Below, one piece after another: positions 24,696 to 37,737 of a DNA stretch of 64,000 nucleotides. The translations under genes were made by a program, and so were the position numbers. Under the pieces are notes generated by a model. That model ran no database searches and was not told where the DNA came from. It was given only the letters and a program-made list of their open reading frames with translations. The stretch is taken from contig NC_003071.7 of assembly GCF_000001735.4 (NCBI RefSeq), positions 8,735,151-8,799,150 of the forward strand, in the 5' to 3' direction. Source of the DNA: Arabidopsis thaliana. Taxonomy: Eukaryota > Streptophyta > Magnoliopsida > Brassicales > Brassicaceae. Every line of letters starts with the position of its first letter. Position 1 is the stretch's first letter.

Positions 24696-25383
24696 CTCTT
24701 ATCTCAAATCAAAAACCACCATTAGTCAATAACGGAGACACCAAGCCTCGGCGAACACTCTCCGCCGATCAAAACGAAGACTAACCAGAACCAAAGGTGT
24801 AACCATATAGCTTCCTCAAAGCTTCACAGACATTGATTTCTCCCTCGTCCCGAAAAAAATTCAAAAACCCTAGGGTTAGAGAGAAGCGAGTAGGTTTTAA
24901 CGCGATTTTGACAGATCCACGAAATGCGGCTCGAGATCTGTACAGAGCAGGGAAGCAGAGAACGAGAGCTTCTCCGACGATAGAGAGAACGAGAGCTTCT
25001 TCTCCGGCGAAGGTATCAGAGTGGTAGAGAGAGATTGGAAGCGAAGAGAGTAAAGTGAATTCGAAACCAGAAGAAGCGAAGAGAGAGAGAGAATTTAATG
25101 CTGATGGTGGGAAGGGGGCGTAGGGTAGTGTGTTGCCGTAGTGAGACTGCTTTCGGAGAAAGGCAAAAAAAAAAAAAAAAAAAAGGCGATGATGATGGCG
25201 TTAGCGAACACCGACGCGGTTTCGTATGCGCGTGGTGGCCACGCACATCGAAACGACAAAACTGGTGGCCGTTTGCTACCGTCACATCGACAAAACCGTT
25301 TCTTTTTTGGGCGTTAGTTGCCTTATTGGGCCGGGACTTACTTGAATTTTAGCCTACTAAACGGAATCGTTTTGGGTTTGATT

Positions 25384-25423
<40 letters not shown>

Positions 25424-26177
25424 ATTAAAAACCCCAAATGGGCTGGGCTTGATTTCTATAAACTTGGAAACTAAGTATTTTCGGATTTTACTTTTGTTAA
25501 AAGTTTATTTTCGAAATATTTTACATTAAAAAGTAATAGTAATAATTCCACAAATGACAAGTATCAACTCTCAAAACTATTCCATTTTCGTGTTTGTTTC
25601 CAAAATTAATACTATATACTTGGCAAAATTTCCTATACTTTTAAGAAGACTTTATCAGTTATTTCCATTGTTTCTTTTTTTGGGTCAAAAATTCAATTGT
25701 TTCTAAAATATTAAAAGCTAACTAAATGATGGTAGAAGTAATTTTGATCCAAAATATAACAATGTTTTTCCGGTTTTGATAAATTTGGACTATTTGTCTA
25801 TTAGGCAAAATAGAAGTTTGATCAAATTTAATCAAGACCATATGTGTGTGCCTCTTTCTATATCTATCGCTTTTCGATTGTTGATTGTCTTCTTTTACAT
25901 TACATGGATATTTTCCCCTCCCTAATCATTTAAACAGGCAGTGATAATGATGGTATGTTTGATTTTTGACCTTAAAAAACTCAAATCAACAAACATTATT
26001 TATGTCAATTGGCAAACAGGTACTTTTTAGGACTTAATTTTATGATGTACTAGTAGCAGCTAATTAAATGATACACACAATCGAGATTGTAATAAACTAC
26101 AGCACTCCCTCTACAAAATACAATCAGTGAAGAGAGTTAACCTAGGGACGGAGATACAAACTACCCTTATGAATCTT
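24696..26177. promoter_or_regulatory. ALE2 5' region and intergenic spacer with homopolymer tracts
   Basis: Includes the ALE2 5' UTR and promoter, with GA-rich sequence at 24960-25095. An A20-type tract lies near 25164. A GGGCC motif is near 25330. A T22-A21 block occupies 25382-25424. Beyond 25430 the DNA is AT-rich, with the 3' flank of RIN13. No gene seen. Confidence 0.45.
25382..25424. repeat. T22-A21 homopolymer palindrome
   Basis: Twenty-two T residues are followed directly by twenty-one A residues, a near-perfect self-complementary block with no spacer. Confidence 0.95.
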
Positions 26178-27933
26178 TCAATCATTCAAAAATGTTTCAA
26201 AATCAAATGACAACGTACTAGCATAGTCTTGATTTCCCGGTTCAGGTAACGGACTAACAGGGCCGGTTGGGTTAGGATTTTCCATTAGCCATTTCTCAAA
26301 TTCCGATAGTTTGGTCTCCAAGACGTTTTCATTAATCCCTGGTTGCTGTTGTACCGTAGCTGTATGCGAATCTTCAGCAGTAAGAGGAGCTTTGGACGGA
26401 GCAAACCGATCCACATTTGTCTGAAACTGACGATTTCCACTACCACGTATGTTCTGGTCTGCATGTCGAGTGAACACGTTGCTCTGAGAACCAGGTAGCG
26501 CTGTGCAATGATCACGAACATTGCGTTGTTGAGTGTACGTTTCCGGGTTTAATGTAGGTGCCACTGTGGAAGAGCTATGGTGACTGGATTGTGAAACTTG
26601 AGCATTGTTAAATCGGATGCTGATACCATTTCCCGCAGAAGAGGCTACTCGGGATCGTAGGCTAAACCTATAAGAACTTCTATCCTTTTGGATCACGCTG
26701 TCGCGAACAGTGCTTAATGACTGTGCCGGTTGACTCTGCAACCCTTGATTGTGCGGAATCGGTTGCCTGATTCTATGCCTGGCTTTGACACTTGAAGGAT
26801 TAGCAACACGGGTAGATGATGAACAAGGCCGGATCTCAACATGGTTTTTCCGAAGCAAAGTGTTTTTGGGTACCCGTAAAATACTTGGAGTAGGTTTTGA
26901 AGATGGTGCGGTAGGCATGTATCCTGTCCTGAAGTATTCACGTTGATTCTTCCATATCTTCTCTTTATCATTAGCATGACAATGATCTATGGAGGAGACA
27001 GCGATACACCAGTATGGACACGGAGCACGGATGTCACACACATAACAATGACACTTGAAAGAGAAACCAAATGAAAAGGATCAGCCAGGAAAAGAATCCA
27101 TTAACGCTCCGTGTAGAATTAGAGAATATTTAGATACTTACCATGTCACAGTACTTCTCATGTGATGTTGAGTTGAACGCATACTTAGCACACGAATGTC
27201 GCGGATGAGGGAAATCTCTACATGCTATCTACAAAACAAAAAAAATGCTTTTTCATATTAGGAAAACTTAAGTGAACAACACTTGTATAAAGATGGAACA
27301 CACCAAAGAAAAAAAGTTCATCAATGTTACACCGATTAAATTACAATAACACAAAACAGTTCAATAACTATCCATTCCTAAAACAGTTCCATCACCAAAG
27401 AAAAAAAGTTCATCAATGTTACAACGATTACTTTACAATAACACAAAACAGTTCAATAACTATCCATTCCTAAAACAGTTCCTCAGAGCTAAACAACACT
27501 AACGCATACATAATCTGAAATGAGAAACTCTGCCTTTCACACCAATTCGAATGAAGAAAACGAAAGAGAACTTAGAAATGAGAAGGGTTCAGTGAAAACA
27601 TACCTCACCCTTTTGACCCACTACAAGCACATCATCATCATCGTCGTCGTCAACTGAAGTAGTCTCCCTCGTCTTGTCGGGATCACAGTCCAAAATCACA
27701 CAGTCGTCATCATCTTCCAAAGCTTGATTCGACGAGTTTGGCTTCCGATACTGAGAATTTACACCACCTCTAACCTCAGAAAGAACCTCGACTATATCGG
27801 TACTGTCAGATGTATCATCGACGGGTTCCATAACACCGTTTAGCCAATCGGTGTATTCTACGTCTCCCCGTGTATCGACATCCTCTTCGCCTGAGCTCAC
27901 ATCGACTATATCAACATGATTACCCGAACCCAT
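26178..27933 (-). CDS. RIN13: RPM1-interacting protein 13 (RIN13)
   Basis: CDS complement(join(26178..27053, 27142..27228, 27604..27933)), 430 aa. RIN13 was described as a nuclear protein that interacts with the NB-LRR receptor RPM1 and enhances resistance. Exon 1 encodes an acidic region: MGSGNHVDIVDVSSGEEDV, several V/I-D-V/I-V SUMO-interaction-like patches (DSTDIVEV, DDCVILDCD, DDDVLVVG) and a run of seven Asp. Exons 2-3 hold a Cys/His cluster (C-x7-H-x2-H-x2-C ... C-D-M-C-H-C-Y-V-C-D-I-R-A-P-C-P-Y-W), a putative metal-binding module. The rest is Ser/Thr/Gln-rich and looks disordered, ending ...FDFETFLND. The start is at 27933; a TTG-initiated extension was not accepted. From memory, At2g20310. 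Confidence 0.92.
27301..27482. repeat. tandem duplication (two 90-bp copies) in RIN13 intron 1
   Basis: Copy 1 is 27301-27390 and copy 2 is 27393-27482, both starting CACCAAAGAAAAAAAGTTC and ending AAAACAGTTCC. They differ at only a few positions (ACCGATTAAAT versus AACGATTACTT), so the duplication is recent. Confidence 0.95.
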
Positions 27934-30900
27934 TGACAAAATTTTCGTAACTGATCGCAGAAATTCGCAGCGATTTTGAAGTAGAATCAGTTGGCATGTG
28001 AGAACACTATAATTCAGTAAATTGACCGAATTCTAATACCCGGGAAAAATCGAGGTAAGAAGAAGCAATGAAATGGAAACTTCGAGCTGAGAAATTAGGG
28101 TTTGGTTTGGAATCAAAAAGCGGATGTTGTACTGGTGGTGGTGACGATGAAATGACGAGTTTTGAACGGGTATATGATGAATATGGGCCTAATGGGCCTC
28201 AACTCAAAAGAATCTGGGCTGATTATAGAAATTGATGGATTTATATGTTTTTCATTGATTGTTCATTTGTTTGGTTTGATGATCAAATTCTTCCCAACCT
28301 TTTATGTAAAAACAATATTAAAACAAATCATTTTCTTTGCTTCAGAAAACAACTTTTAGGAAAACTCGTAATTTGTTGTAAGGAAACGGATGAAATATTT
28401 ATGTAAGCAATACAATTCCCAAGACACAAAGTGCATGTGCGGCCTAGGGGGTCCTTCACTTCACGGTATCAATGCCTCAGCTTCCGCATCTCCTTATTAA
28501 TATCCAACGTTTAGCGTGTTATGTGCACGTTCTAACAATATTTTCATGAAAATCAAACCCTAGAATTTGTTGATAAGTTTTTTTTATTATTATATAAATT
28601 TGTTGATATTTGTTTCAACTTGATTAGTAATTCGTACCATAGTGGTGGTATAAGTGTTATTATTTCAATCATAAAACCAGTACCAAAATTGGTAAAAACT
28701 GGCGATATATATTTTCAACTTTCTGTATTAATATTTTTTATTTCGTATAGCTATATTAGTATTGTTAACGATTTTTTTTACTAAACTTTTTCATTATTGT
28801 TAACAATCGGACGAATAATACATAATGTATTGCATTTAAGAACAAAATTAACATTAATGATTATTTTTTATTCAAGTCAAAGAGATCTCGTAAGAGTCAA
28901 ATCGAACGGCTGAGATAGAAGGAAGAATGTAGCGCGTGAGAGAGACATTTAAAACAATATTCAACCGTTGGGTTTGGTAAAGCCACATTCAAAGTCAATT
29001 CCAAATTTTCAACGCTTACAAGTTTAGGACCTGAACTTTTAGTTTTTCATATATTGGTTAAAGACTTTTAATTTCTTTTAATTTTATCCATAACTTCTAC
29101 AAAGTCAAATCTCGTAATCAACATTAACGTTCGTTAATACTATGAGGTAATCAAGTATAAGATTCATTTAAATTATTCCGGAATCCGAGTCATCCGATAT
29201 TATGCTAGACCTGTTCTTTTCGTAAATTAAATATCTTTGACTTATAGATCTTGTAAGTACTTGATCCTAAACAAATTATTGATTGCTAAAAGTGTATATT
29301 GTGCAATCAAAATATTTTTAAGGTACATCGTGATATAATTGCTATAATTCTCTTACCACTATATTTGTTTCCTGGATGGTTTTTCCTTAAGTAGTAGCAT
29401 TTACAAAACTGAATAAAAGTAGCTAGTTAACTTTAAGCAAAATATAAATATAATGATTCGAACAAAATATAATTTATTTGATATTTTGTAGCTTGGCTTA
29501 ACATTTTAAAACTTGAATTGGAAAGTAATGGAAACAAGCTAAAAAGACATTTCATGGATGATTTTGTAATATTTTTTTGATTAAATGTTAGTAGATTCAT
29601 ACCTAATAAAGTATTTTCTTTATATTGTCATTTTTTAATCTAATGTTCTTCAAAGATAATGATTATAGATTTAGATAATAGATAATTGCCCGTATATATG
29701 TAGATTTTATATATATATATATATGATAAAAAAAATTGAATTGACATTAATAACAGTGAACTAAAAACCATAATTTTGACCAAGATTTATAGCTTAATAA
29801 ATTGTCTTACTATTATCGTTGATGTATCACAATCCTTGGTTTAAAATCCAGATATGATTGAATGTTGTCAATAATAAAATAAAAAAAGGTCTTAGGGGGT
29901 GTTATTGGTTTATGATTTTAAAAGAGTTTTAGTGACTTAAAATGTCATGTACAATCAGTTGTTATTCAATCAAGATTCTTTATTTAGATATTACGTTGTG
30001 AAATCCACATATAACAATGTTGTCAAAGTTTTAGAGTTTCTTCTTTAAAATTTGATTAGGTGAATAACATTACATATAAGTAATGAAGGAAATGTTTGTT
30101 TTGTTTCAGGACCTTAAGATGTGAGCACCGCTGGTAACGAACTAGCGGATATTACAATTTGTTTTCATATAGAAAAATGGCTAGAAAAGAAGAACCACAC
30201 ACCTTAAAATGCAATGATGAAAATTGTGGCAGCATGGTCATATGTGTTAAAATGCAATGATCATAATGGGACATAACACTATGTTGTTGTATCATGAATC
30301 AAGGAGAACAAAGTTTTTAGCTAAACTCAGCAAAATTGCTACTTTTAAACTTGACTAGAGCGAAGTTGAGAATTACTACTAAAAAGTTTCTGAAGATTAA
30401 ATAGGCAAAGAAATTACAGAGACAAATAAATAAAGAGAGTAATAGCTTGGAAGTGAAATTTATAATTCTTTTGAGTTATAAGTCAAACGAATATATATGT
30501 TTATGAGTTCAAAGCTACTAAAAAAGACAATATATATTTTTAATTCTTTTTTTGCTAATTACACTATAGCGATGAAATCTTTGGTAAGGGCCTTAGAAGT
30601 TCACGATTTAAGAATTACATCGATTAAAGTCAAATTTCTTGCATCCCTACTCAATTTTGATAACATTTGTGGTAAGATTTTGGAAAGGATTATTTGAAAG
30701 ATAAAACTGAAACTTCATTTAGTTAAACTTAGCGATGAAGTCAACGATTAAGGGTTTGTAAGAACAGATAGTGCACCAAACTCATAATTATGCATAGAGC
30801 TAGAACTTGGAAACAAATCTGATGATCGAAAATCAGATAAATGAAGTTTCTGCTCCCTCTTCATAATTAAAGTTGCTATTTAGGTATTATAGTTTCAAAT

Positions 30901-31899
30901 ATTTTTGCATATATAAAATACGTCCATTCAAAGACATGCACCATAACATGCAAAAGTAACATAATGGAGAAAATAGTAACATATGTTGTTATTATACCAT
31001 TTTTGAAATTGTTAATAAGCTTTTCATATTTTCTACTATTTTTTAAATAACGAATCTTGGCAAAATAAATGAGAGATTATTTTAAATGACTACATAAGAA
31101 TACCAGATTTGCTATTCCTTTTTGGTAATTGTGTGGGAATGAAAGTAATGAAGTTTAAATTAGACAAAACAAGTCAAATTAATCAACAATTTTGGTTGTA
31201 TTTGCTCATAACATGAAGACCACGTTTAGTAGAGTTAAAGGAAAAAAAACGTGAGAGGTTAAAAAGACAAATAAAAAAAGATAAAAAGCTGTTCTTCTCC
31301 TGGTCTCAAGTATAACCTCCCCTTTTTCGTATAATTCTATTTTTAGTACAAACTTTATTTATCTGTCTTTTTCACCCCTCCCAGAGAAGAAGATTCAATT
31401 CCACTTTTGTTGTTGTTTGTTCCAATTTGTGTTTTGTAATCTTCTTCTCTCCCTAATCTTCTTCACCGCGCATTCATTTCCTTCCCTCCATAATCCAAGC
31501 TTCCGTTACAAGCTCTCTCTCTCTTCTTCCTCTTTTTCGTGTTTGAATTTTCCTGAAATTAAAAAACAAAATCTCTCAGGAGCATTATTGATTTTGCTGG
31601 AGGATTTGAAAGGTATCTAATTCTTAAATTCTGTGATCATCTTCTTTTGATTCGCATAGGCTGGTGTTTAGCTGGAACCTTGAATTCGTTCTTACCAAAA
31701 AAAAATTGAATTTTCTTATGATTTCAAACTCTTCTAAAAAAATTAGGGTTTCGTTATAAATAAAGGATTGGTGATTCGATGATCGTAGGATTGTGTTGAT
31801 AATATTGCTTTGTTTTTGATTAGATTGTTGATGTGTTTTTTTTTGTGTGTGTGTTTTAGGAGAGATTTTGTTGGTGTGTTAGTTGTTTGATTTTGGCTG
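27934..31899. other. RIN13 promoter, long AT-rich spacer and DENN-gene 5' UTR
   Basis: TGGGCC motifs at 28183-28200 lie about 250 bp upstream of the RIN13 start. From 28400 to 31300 the DNA is AT-rich, with an (AT)n run near 29709 and no supportable ORF. A pyrimidine-rich leader near 31380-31620 begins the DENN transcript. Its 5' UTR intron probably ends at TTTTAG, 31860. Confidence 0.45.
29893..30085. mobile_element. possible fragment of a non-autonomous DNA transposon
   Basis: The segment opening GGGGTGTTATTGGTTTATG and running through AAGAGTTTTAGTGACTTAAAATG resembles ends of dispersed non-autonomous DNA elements I have seen in Arabidopsis. No matching inverted terminus or target-site duplication could be fixed by eye. 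Confidence 0.3.
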
Positions 31900-31935
31900 A
31901 TGTTGTGTGAGGGAGGAGGAGGAAGTGGTGTATGA
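31900..31935 (+). promoter_or_regulatory. upstream ORF overlapping the DENN start codon
   Basis: ATG at 31900 opens an 11-codon frame (MLCEGGGGSGV). Its TGA (31933-31935) overlaps the main ATG (31932-31934) as ATGA. It lies in the exon that carries the main start, after the presumed intron acceptor at 31860, so it should be on the mature mRNA. Confidence 0.6.
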
Positions 31936-34900
31936 AGCCGAGCTTTAATACGGATATGCAGGGAGACGTTTTGGCTGTTCATCGAGATGATATATTAGGA
32001 TACCCGAAGAAGACCGATGTTGAAGATTTTAGGGATGGAGATGAAAATGGATGGACAACTTCGAGTAGGAGGAATACGTTGGACATGGTTAAGGAAGGTA
32101 TGTTGTTGAATGCAGAGGAGTTGACTACATCTTGCGAGGAGAAGGTATCGATAAGTAGAGACGAATTCGGTACCTTGAGGAGTGAAGCACAGATTATGGT
32201 GGAAAGAGATGGTGTGAGGAGTCCTGTAACTAGTAAGTGTAAAACAGGTGATGAACAAATTACATCTTGGAAAAATGAAAATGGACATGAGTCTTTTAAG
32301 CTGTATGAACAAGGTGTGTTGGAGAGAGATGAAAAGGTACTCGATTTTGTGTCAAGGGATAATGAAGAATCTGCTTCAGGTTCACCAGAGAGGGATGACA
32401 TTACTCTTAGTAAAGAGATTAAAGAACTGGATACACAAGTGGTAAATGGTCATCTGAAGGTAGGTGGAACCGAAGAAGATACAGCAGCATGTGATAGATG
32501 TGAAAATAGGGATGAGAACAGATTGTTGGAAAAGAACAGTGAAGATAATGAACTGCAGAGTCCAAGATGCGAGACACAAGTTAATAATACAAGTATTAGA
32601 AAGATGGAAATGAGAGAAGTTATAGGAGAGCAAGACTCTTCGCCATGTACTGCGGATGCAGTTAAAGTAGCTGGAGAGACATATCAAAACGTATACTTCA
32701 ATGGACCAGTCTTACCGCAGTCACCTACACAAGGACATAGGCGCACCCAAAGTGAGATAGGGACTCCTGGACACAGACGCACAAACAGTTTCCAGAGATT
32801 GAAAACACAGATGCAAAAGGCTTGGCGTGGTGTCAGCAATCTGCGTGAGGATAACCGGCCCACTTTCAATCCTGAGGTCTTAGCAAACCAAAAAAGACAG
32901 TGGTACCAGCTCCACTCTTCAAAAGCTCTGGTATTCAATCTCTCTAGGATGTCTACGTTTTTGGCTACGTAGTTCTTCTTCCCCGTTAACTGTCTGAAAG
33001 TTCTGGTCTTGCATGGCATATTAGCTGACTAATGTTTTCCATTTGATAAATACTCTAGGATCAAACAAAATTGAAGGAGCCAGCGTCACTGTTTGAACAT
33101 TTTATCATCGTGGGGCTTCATCCGGAAACGAATTTGAGGCCAGTGGAAGAGGCTTTCCGTAGAAGAAAGAAATGGGAGATGGAGATGTCAAGGTATGAAG
33201 TGGCAGATTACAGAATACTCCGTCACCGTGGGCCTCAATTTCCTATATTGGAGCCACAGGTTTGTGCTACCTTGTTTTTTTCTTTGAGTTTACATAGTTT
33301 TGAGCATGCTTAGAGATGTAACGTGAGACACGTATTCTGTTTCCTATTCATCGTTTTTTTTCTTTCTTGTGCATACTTTATTTGCCACTCTTTTATTTCA
33401 TTTGAATACATTCTTGCTTGCCTGTTCTGCTTCATGGCAGATTGAGTTGCTTTCTTTCTTCTCTTTATCAACTTTTCTTCCATGCACAGATTCTTTTTAA
33501 ATACCCTCCCGGAAAGAAGGTAGCAATGCGTCCAAAGGATCTAGCAACTTTCTGCTTTCCTGGTGGTGTCAAGGTATGATATGTATGGTGTGTCTCTTTT
33601 TAATTTTTAAATGACTGTCAATGTGCATTGGTAGATTCATAGTTATGAGCCACCTCAGTTAATTAGAGAAGTTACCTAGAAGACTAGAATTGTTTCGTAC
33701 TACTGTTAATAATATGCATCATTTTAGATGGCATCATTAATTAGGCTATTCTGTAATATATGCAGCAACTAAGACTGTTAAAACGTTATTTTTCTTAACA
33801 GGCACGACTTTTGGAGAGGACCCCATCTCTCAGTGATCTAAATGAGCTTGTGTATGGACAGGTCTGAAAATATTTTTGAATAAATAGCTGTAGGAGCTTC
33901 AGTAGTTCATTCCTGTTACTTGGAACATAGGTTGACATATCATACTTTTGAATTTACTGCAGGAACATTTAGGCACTGATGATTCGTCATTCATATTTTC
34001 GTTCAAGGTACTCTTACCATTTCTTTATGCCCCTTTAATTTTTTTTTAGTGTCAGATATCCACTAGTCATGTAAAATCTAACACGAGGCAAATCAAAATT
34101 ATCTGTCAGGTAGCAGATGATGCGACATTGTATGGTGTTTGCTTACATGTCTCGGAGATTGTTCAGAGACCCCCTGGTGTATTAAGCACTGCGTCACCCT
34201 TGCATTCATCTGGAGGAGGCAGTCGTTTTTTGGTTTCTGCACCTCGATGCTACTGCTTGTTGACCAGAGTCCCTTTTTTTGAACTACACTTTGAGATGTT
34301 AAACAGGTACATAAGATGCCCCTACTCTTAGTAGTGCTTTTTCCTTGCATTAAACAGAGACCGCAAAACATATGCTGAAGGTCATTCACTTGTTGATGCA
34401 GTATGATTGCACAAGAGCGTCTAAAACGAATAACCGAATTTGTTAGTGAGATGTCTCTTGCTGCTGCATGCTATCTTCCATCAATATCCAGGAGGAATGA
34501 TCAAATTGATAGCCGTGTTTCATCACCTCGTAGCAACCCTGATGATTGGATGGCTTCTGCAATACCTGTTGATGGAGTCATGGCACTCACTGCCGCAGCT
34601 GCAGGACTGATAACGGATAGTGACATTGCGAATTTTGCAGAACCTCAATCTCCAGATAGTGTTGTCACCAGTGATACTTCAGATGTTAGCCAGATCAAGG
34701 AAATAGAAAGAGACGGAAGAAAAGTTTTCCATTGTTACGATGAAAATTCTCCTGAAGTATTTGAGAACCACTTGGATACCCCCGAAAGAACGTCCCAGAG
34801 CTATGACAATGGCCACACTTCTCCAGAGGTTACATGTTCTGATCCTAGGACCCAACCGATAGAGCGTAATGAAAGCTGTGAGTCTGTGTTCAGGTAAAAT

Positions 34901-37121
34901 TCATCAAAAATTGACCGAACCACTCTAATCTCTGGAAAAGTAATGTGGTTGTCTTTTTTCAGTTAATGTTATGATTCAGTATAATTCAGATTTACATTTT
35001 TATATATGGCAGTTCAGCTAGAAGTGTGTTGTCAGATGATGTTGATGAATTATCGAATAGCGAAAATGATTTTGGAGATGATTTAATACTGGAATGGGCT
35101 AAAGTAAGGAAATCACTAGTAGCTTCACCTTTTAGTTGCTCTATCATCTCTCCTTCATTGTTCTCATATACTGTTATATGGTATATCAACTTGATAGGAC
35201 CACAACAATGATTCCTTACAATTAGTTTGCGGCTACCATTCATTGGCAATTCCTTCCCGTGGAAGTGAAGTAGTTTTCCACCCCCTGGAACATTTACAAT
35301 CAATCTCGTATACCCGTCCTCCAGTTTCAGCTCTAGGATTGTCAGAAGAATATATTTGCTCTTCTGATTCTAAAGAGGTATATTTGATATCAGATAATAT
35401 CCTTTTGTAGTCTAGTCTTGTCTCGACTTTATAATCTCATCTCAACCACTTTTCTTCTTCTGCCAAAGATAAATGCAAGGTTGGCAGCTGCTGAGGAGGC
35501 CATGGGTCTCTCAATGTGGACAACGGCAACAGTTTGTCGTATTCTCTCACTTGAAACTGTACGGTCTCTTCTTAGCATCTTTCCTTTTCTTTTGATGGTT
35601 CAGTGTCGGTTTTAGATCAACCTATATAAAATCCATCTCTTATTTGTGCCTTGAGTTAGTGTTTTCAAAGATAACAAATATCTGAAGTTGTAAGGTATTT
35701 TCTTTCTTCCAGATTATGTCACTGCTTGCTGGAGTATTATTAGAGAAGCAAATTGTTATAATCTGCCCAAATCTGGTTAGTTAAATATGTCCTCTGATCG
35801 TTATTTATCTTCAATTACTTGAGGAGATTCAAATGGAAATGGTCACTTGAACTGACCGGCAACTATTGCAGGGTGTTTTGTCAGCAATAGTACTGTCTCT
35901 TGTACCAATGATTCGGCCATTTCAGTGGCAGAGTTTATTGCTTCCGGTAAGCATGACATCATTAGAAAAACAATTGACTTACCAAAATTGTAGTTTCCTT
36001 GGCGTAACTTCTCTCTGTTGTCTTCAGGTTCTGCCTGGAAGGATGTTTGATTTCCTCGAGGCACCGGTTCCCTTCCTTGTAAGTATATATTCCGTATGAA
36101 GTATCTCGTGCCATGTCTTTAATAGCTAGATAATTAGTTATTCTGAGGAGGTGAATGTTCATTAGTCTATAATAAACCATGAAAATCTCGATTTTAGTTG
36201 ATGTTGCATCGGCAATCGTGAACAATGCATTTTTCTTGTTGCTCACACGGTCTGCGTTTGCACCACCTGGCAGGTCGGTATACACAGTAAACCTATTGAT
36301 TGGAAGGTCAAGACGTCTAATCTTATTCTAGTTAACATCCTCAACAATCAGGTTCGGTGGCCTTATCATGAAAGTCTTGTATTTCTTTTCTTTTTTTGTT
36401 AGGTATCCAAAACCGATAAAACCGACAATTCTCAAGGCATGTAACGTTAATTATGTTTCTTCAGGTAAAAATATGTAACATGCCAGCATTGCCTCAGTGT
36501 AGAGAACTTATGGCTCAGTTGGCTCCAATCCATGCAACATTGGCTCATCAGAGCTCGAACGCTAGAAGACACCCGGTTTATAAATGCAATGAAGTGCAAG
36601 TAAGTAGTTTACCAATGCATTGCACCTCAAATTCTACCAAAATGAAATTGCTTAACCCGATCATATGACTGACTGTTTCTCAGGCAGAAGCCGCGACTAA
36701 GTTCTTGAGAGTAATGAGAGATTACATGGAGTCTCTTTGCTCAGATTTACACTCTCACACCATAACAAGTGTTCAATCCAATAGCGACAGGGTACTTACT
36801 TATATAGCTACTCTCCTCGAAGCTGAACAAGAACTACTTTATTTCTATCTCTCACCAACTCTCTAAATCTTTCTTTATCAGGTTTCTCTACTTCTAAAGG
36901 ACAGTTTTATCGATTCATTTCCTGGTAGAGATCGACCCTTCATTAAGGTACAAAATCCTAATCCCAATCGTGGCATCAGTTTTTGATATTCTCACTGGAA
37001 TCCAGAGGCTTACAAGTTCCATCCTTTGTTATTCTGGGTTTTGCAGTTATTTGTAGACACACAACTGTTTAGTGTTTTATCAGACTCGCGACTATCGAGC
37101 TTTGAGAACGGGAGTCTCTGA
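31932..37121 (+). CDS. DENN (AEX-3) domain-containing protein
   Basis: Eighteen exons: 31932..32930, 33059..33259, 33490..33573, 33802..33861, 33963..34007, 34110..34306, 34402..34893, 35013..35103, 35198..35377, 35469..35558, 35713..35775, 35872..35946, 36028..36078, 36274..36351, 36465..36599, 36684..36791, 36882..36947, 37047..37121. The sum of 3,090 nt gives 1,029 aa in one frame. The first 330 residues are acidic and unstructured. The uDENN part starts at LFEHFIIVGLHPETNLRPVE with ILEPQ and ILFKYPPGKKVAMRP. The core DENN part includes MSLLAGVLLEKQIVIICPNL, GVLSAIVLSLVPMIRPF.WQSLLLPVLPG and FLEAPVPFLVGI, and the dDENN part VMRDYMESL...LLKDSFIDSFP. DENN proteins act as Rab GDP/GTP exchange factors; that role here is inferred. 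From memory, At2g20320. Confidence 0.93.
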
Positions 37122-37737
37122 AGCTCATTTTGTCATCAACTTATATACAATACAAAACTGAAGAAACAAACCAAAGTCAAATCATATGAAAAGAAGGAAA
37201 AGAAAAGCAAAAGAGGGTAACTTTTACTACCCTATATACGCAGAGAGAGAGAGGTGATGGAATACAAATGTTTTAACTCAGATTTTACTGCAGTGGAAAA
37301 GTAAGAAAACAAGAAAACAGAGACATGCTTATCGTGTCTGGATCTTTCTGATCCATTTTTACCATTAACATACTTGTTTGAAAACTTATTTCCTGCTCTT
37401 GTAAATTATTAACCACCGCTCAATAGAAGCTTTTGTTTGTTATAGTTTGAACAGAACACTTGAAAACCCTTTTTACTTAATTCAAGTGCTTTGATTTCAA
37501 TAGACATGCTGCATAGTATCTAATTTGCATTTTCTTACGAAGCATATATTATGACAAAAATTGCTGTTCCACAATTGTTACGTAAACTGCAATTCTGTAA
37601 ACTTAACGATGACAATGGCGGAATGTAAAAATGCAATTCGGGGATGAATGTGTTCTTTCAGTATATTCTAAAGTGCCACGATATGATAACATTATACAGA
37701 ATACAAGGAAACGGTCGTTGAATTTGAAAAACTCTAA
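37122..37737. terminator. shared 3' flank of two convergent genes
   Basis: The DENN gene (+) and WD40 gene (-) converge with 616 bp between stop codons. The sequence is AT-rich, consistent with two 3' UTRs and poly(A) regions. No gene seen. Confidence 0.4.

Noticed and set aside
26285..26977. ORFs in alternate frames over RIN13 exon 3
   Set aside because: Shadows of the 287-codon RIN13 exon frame.
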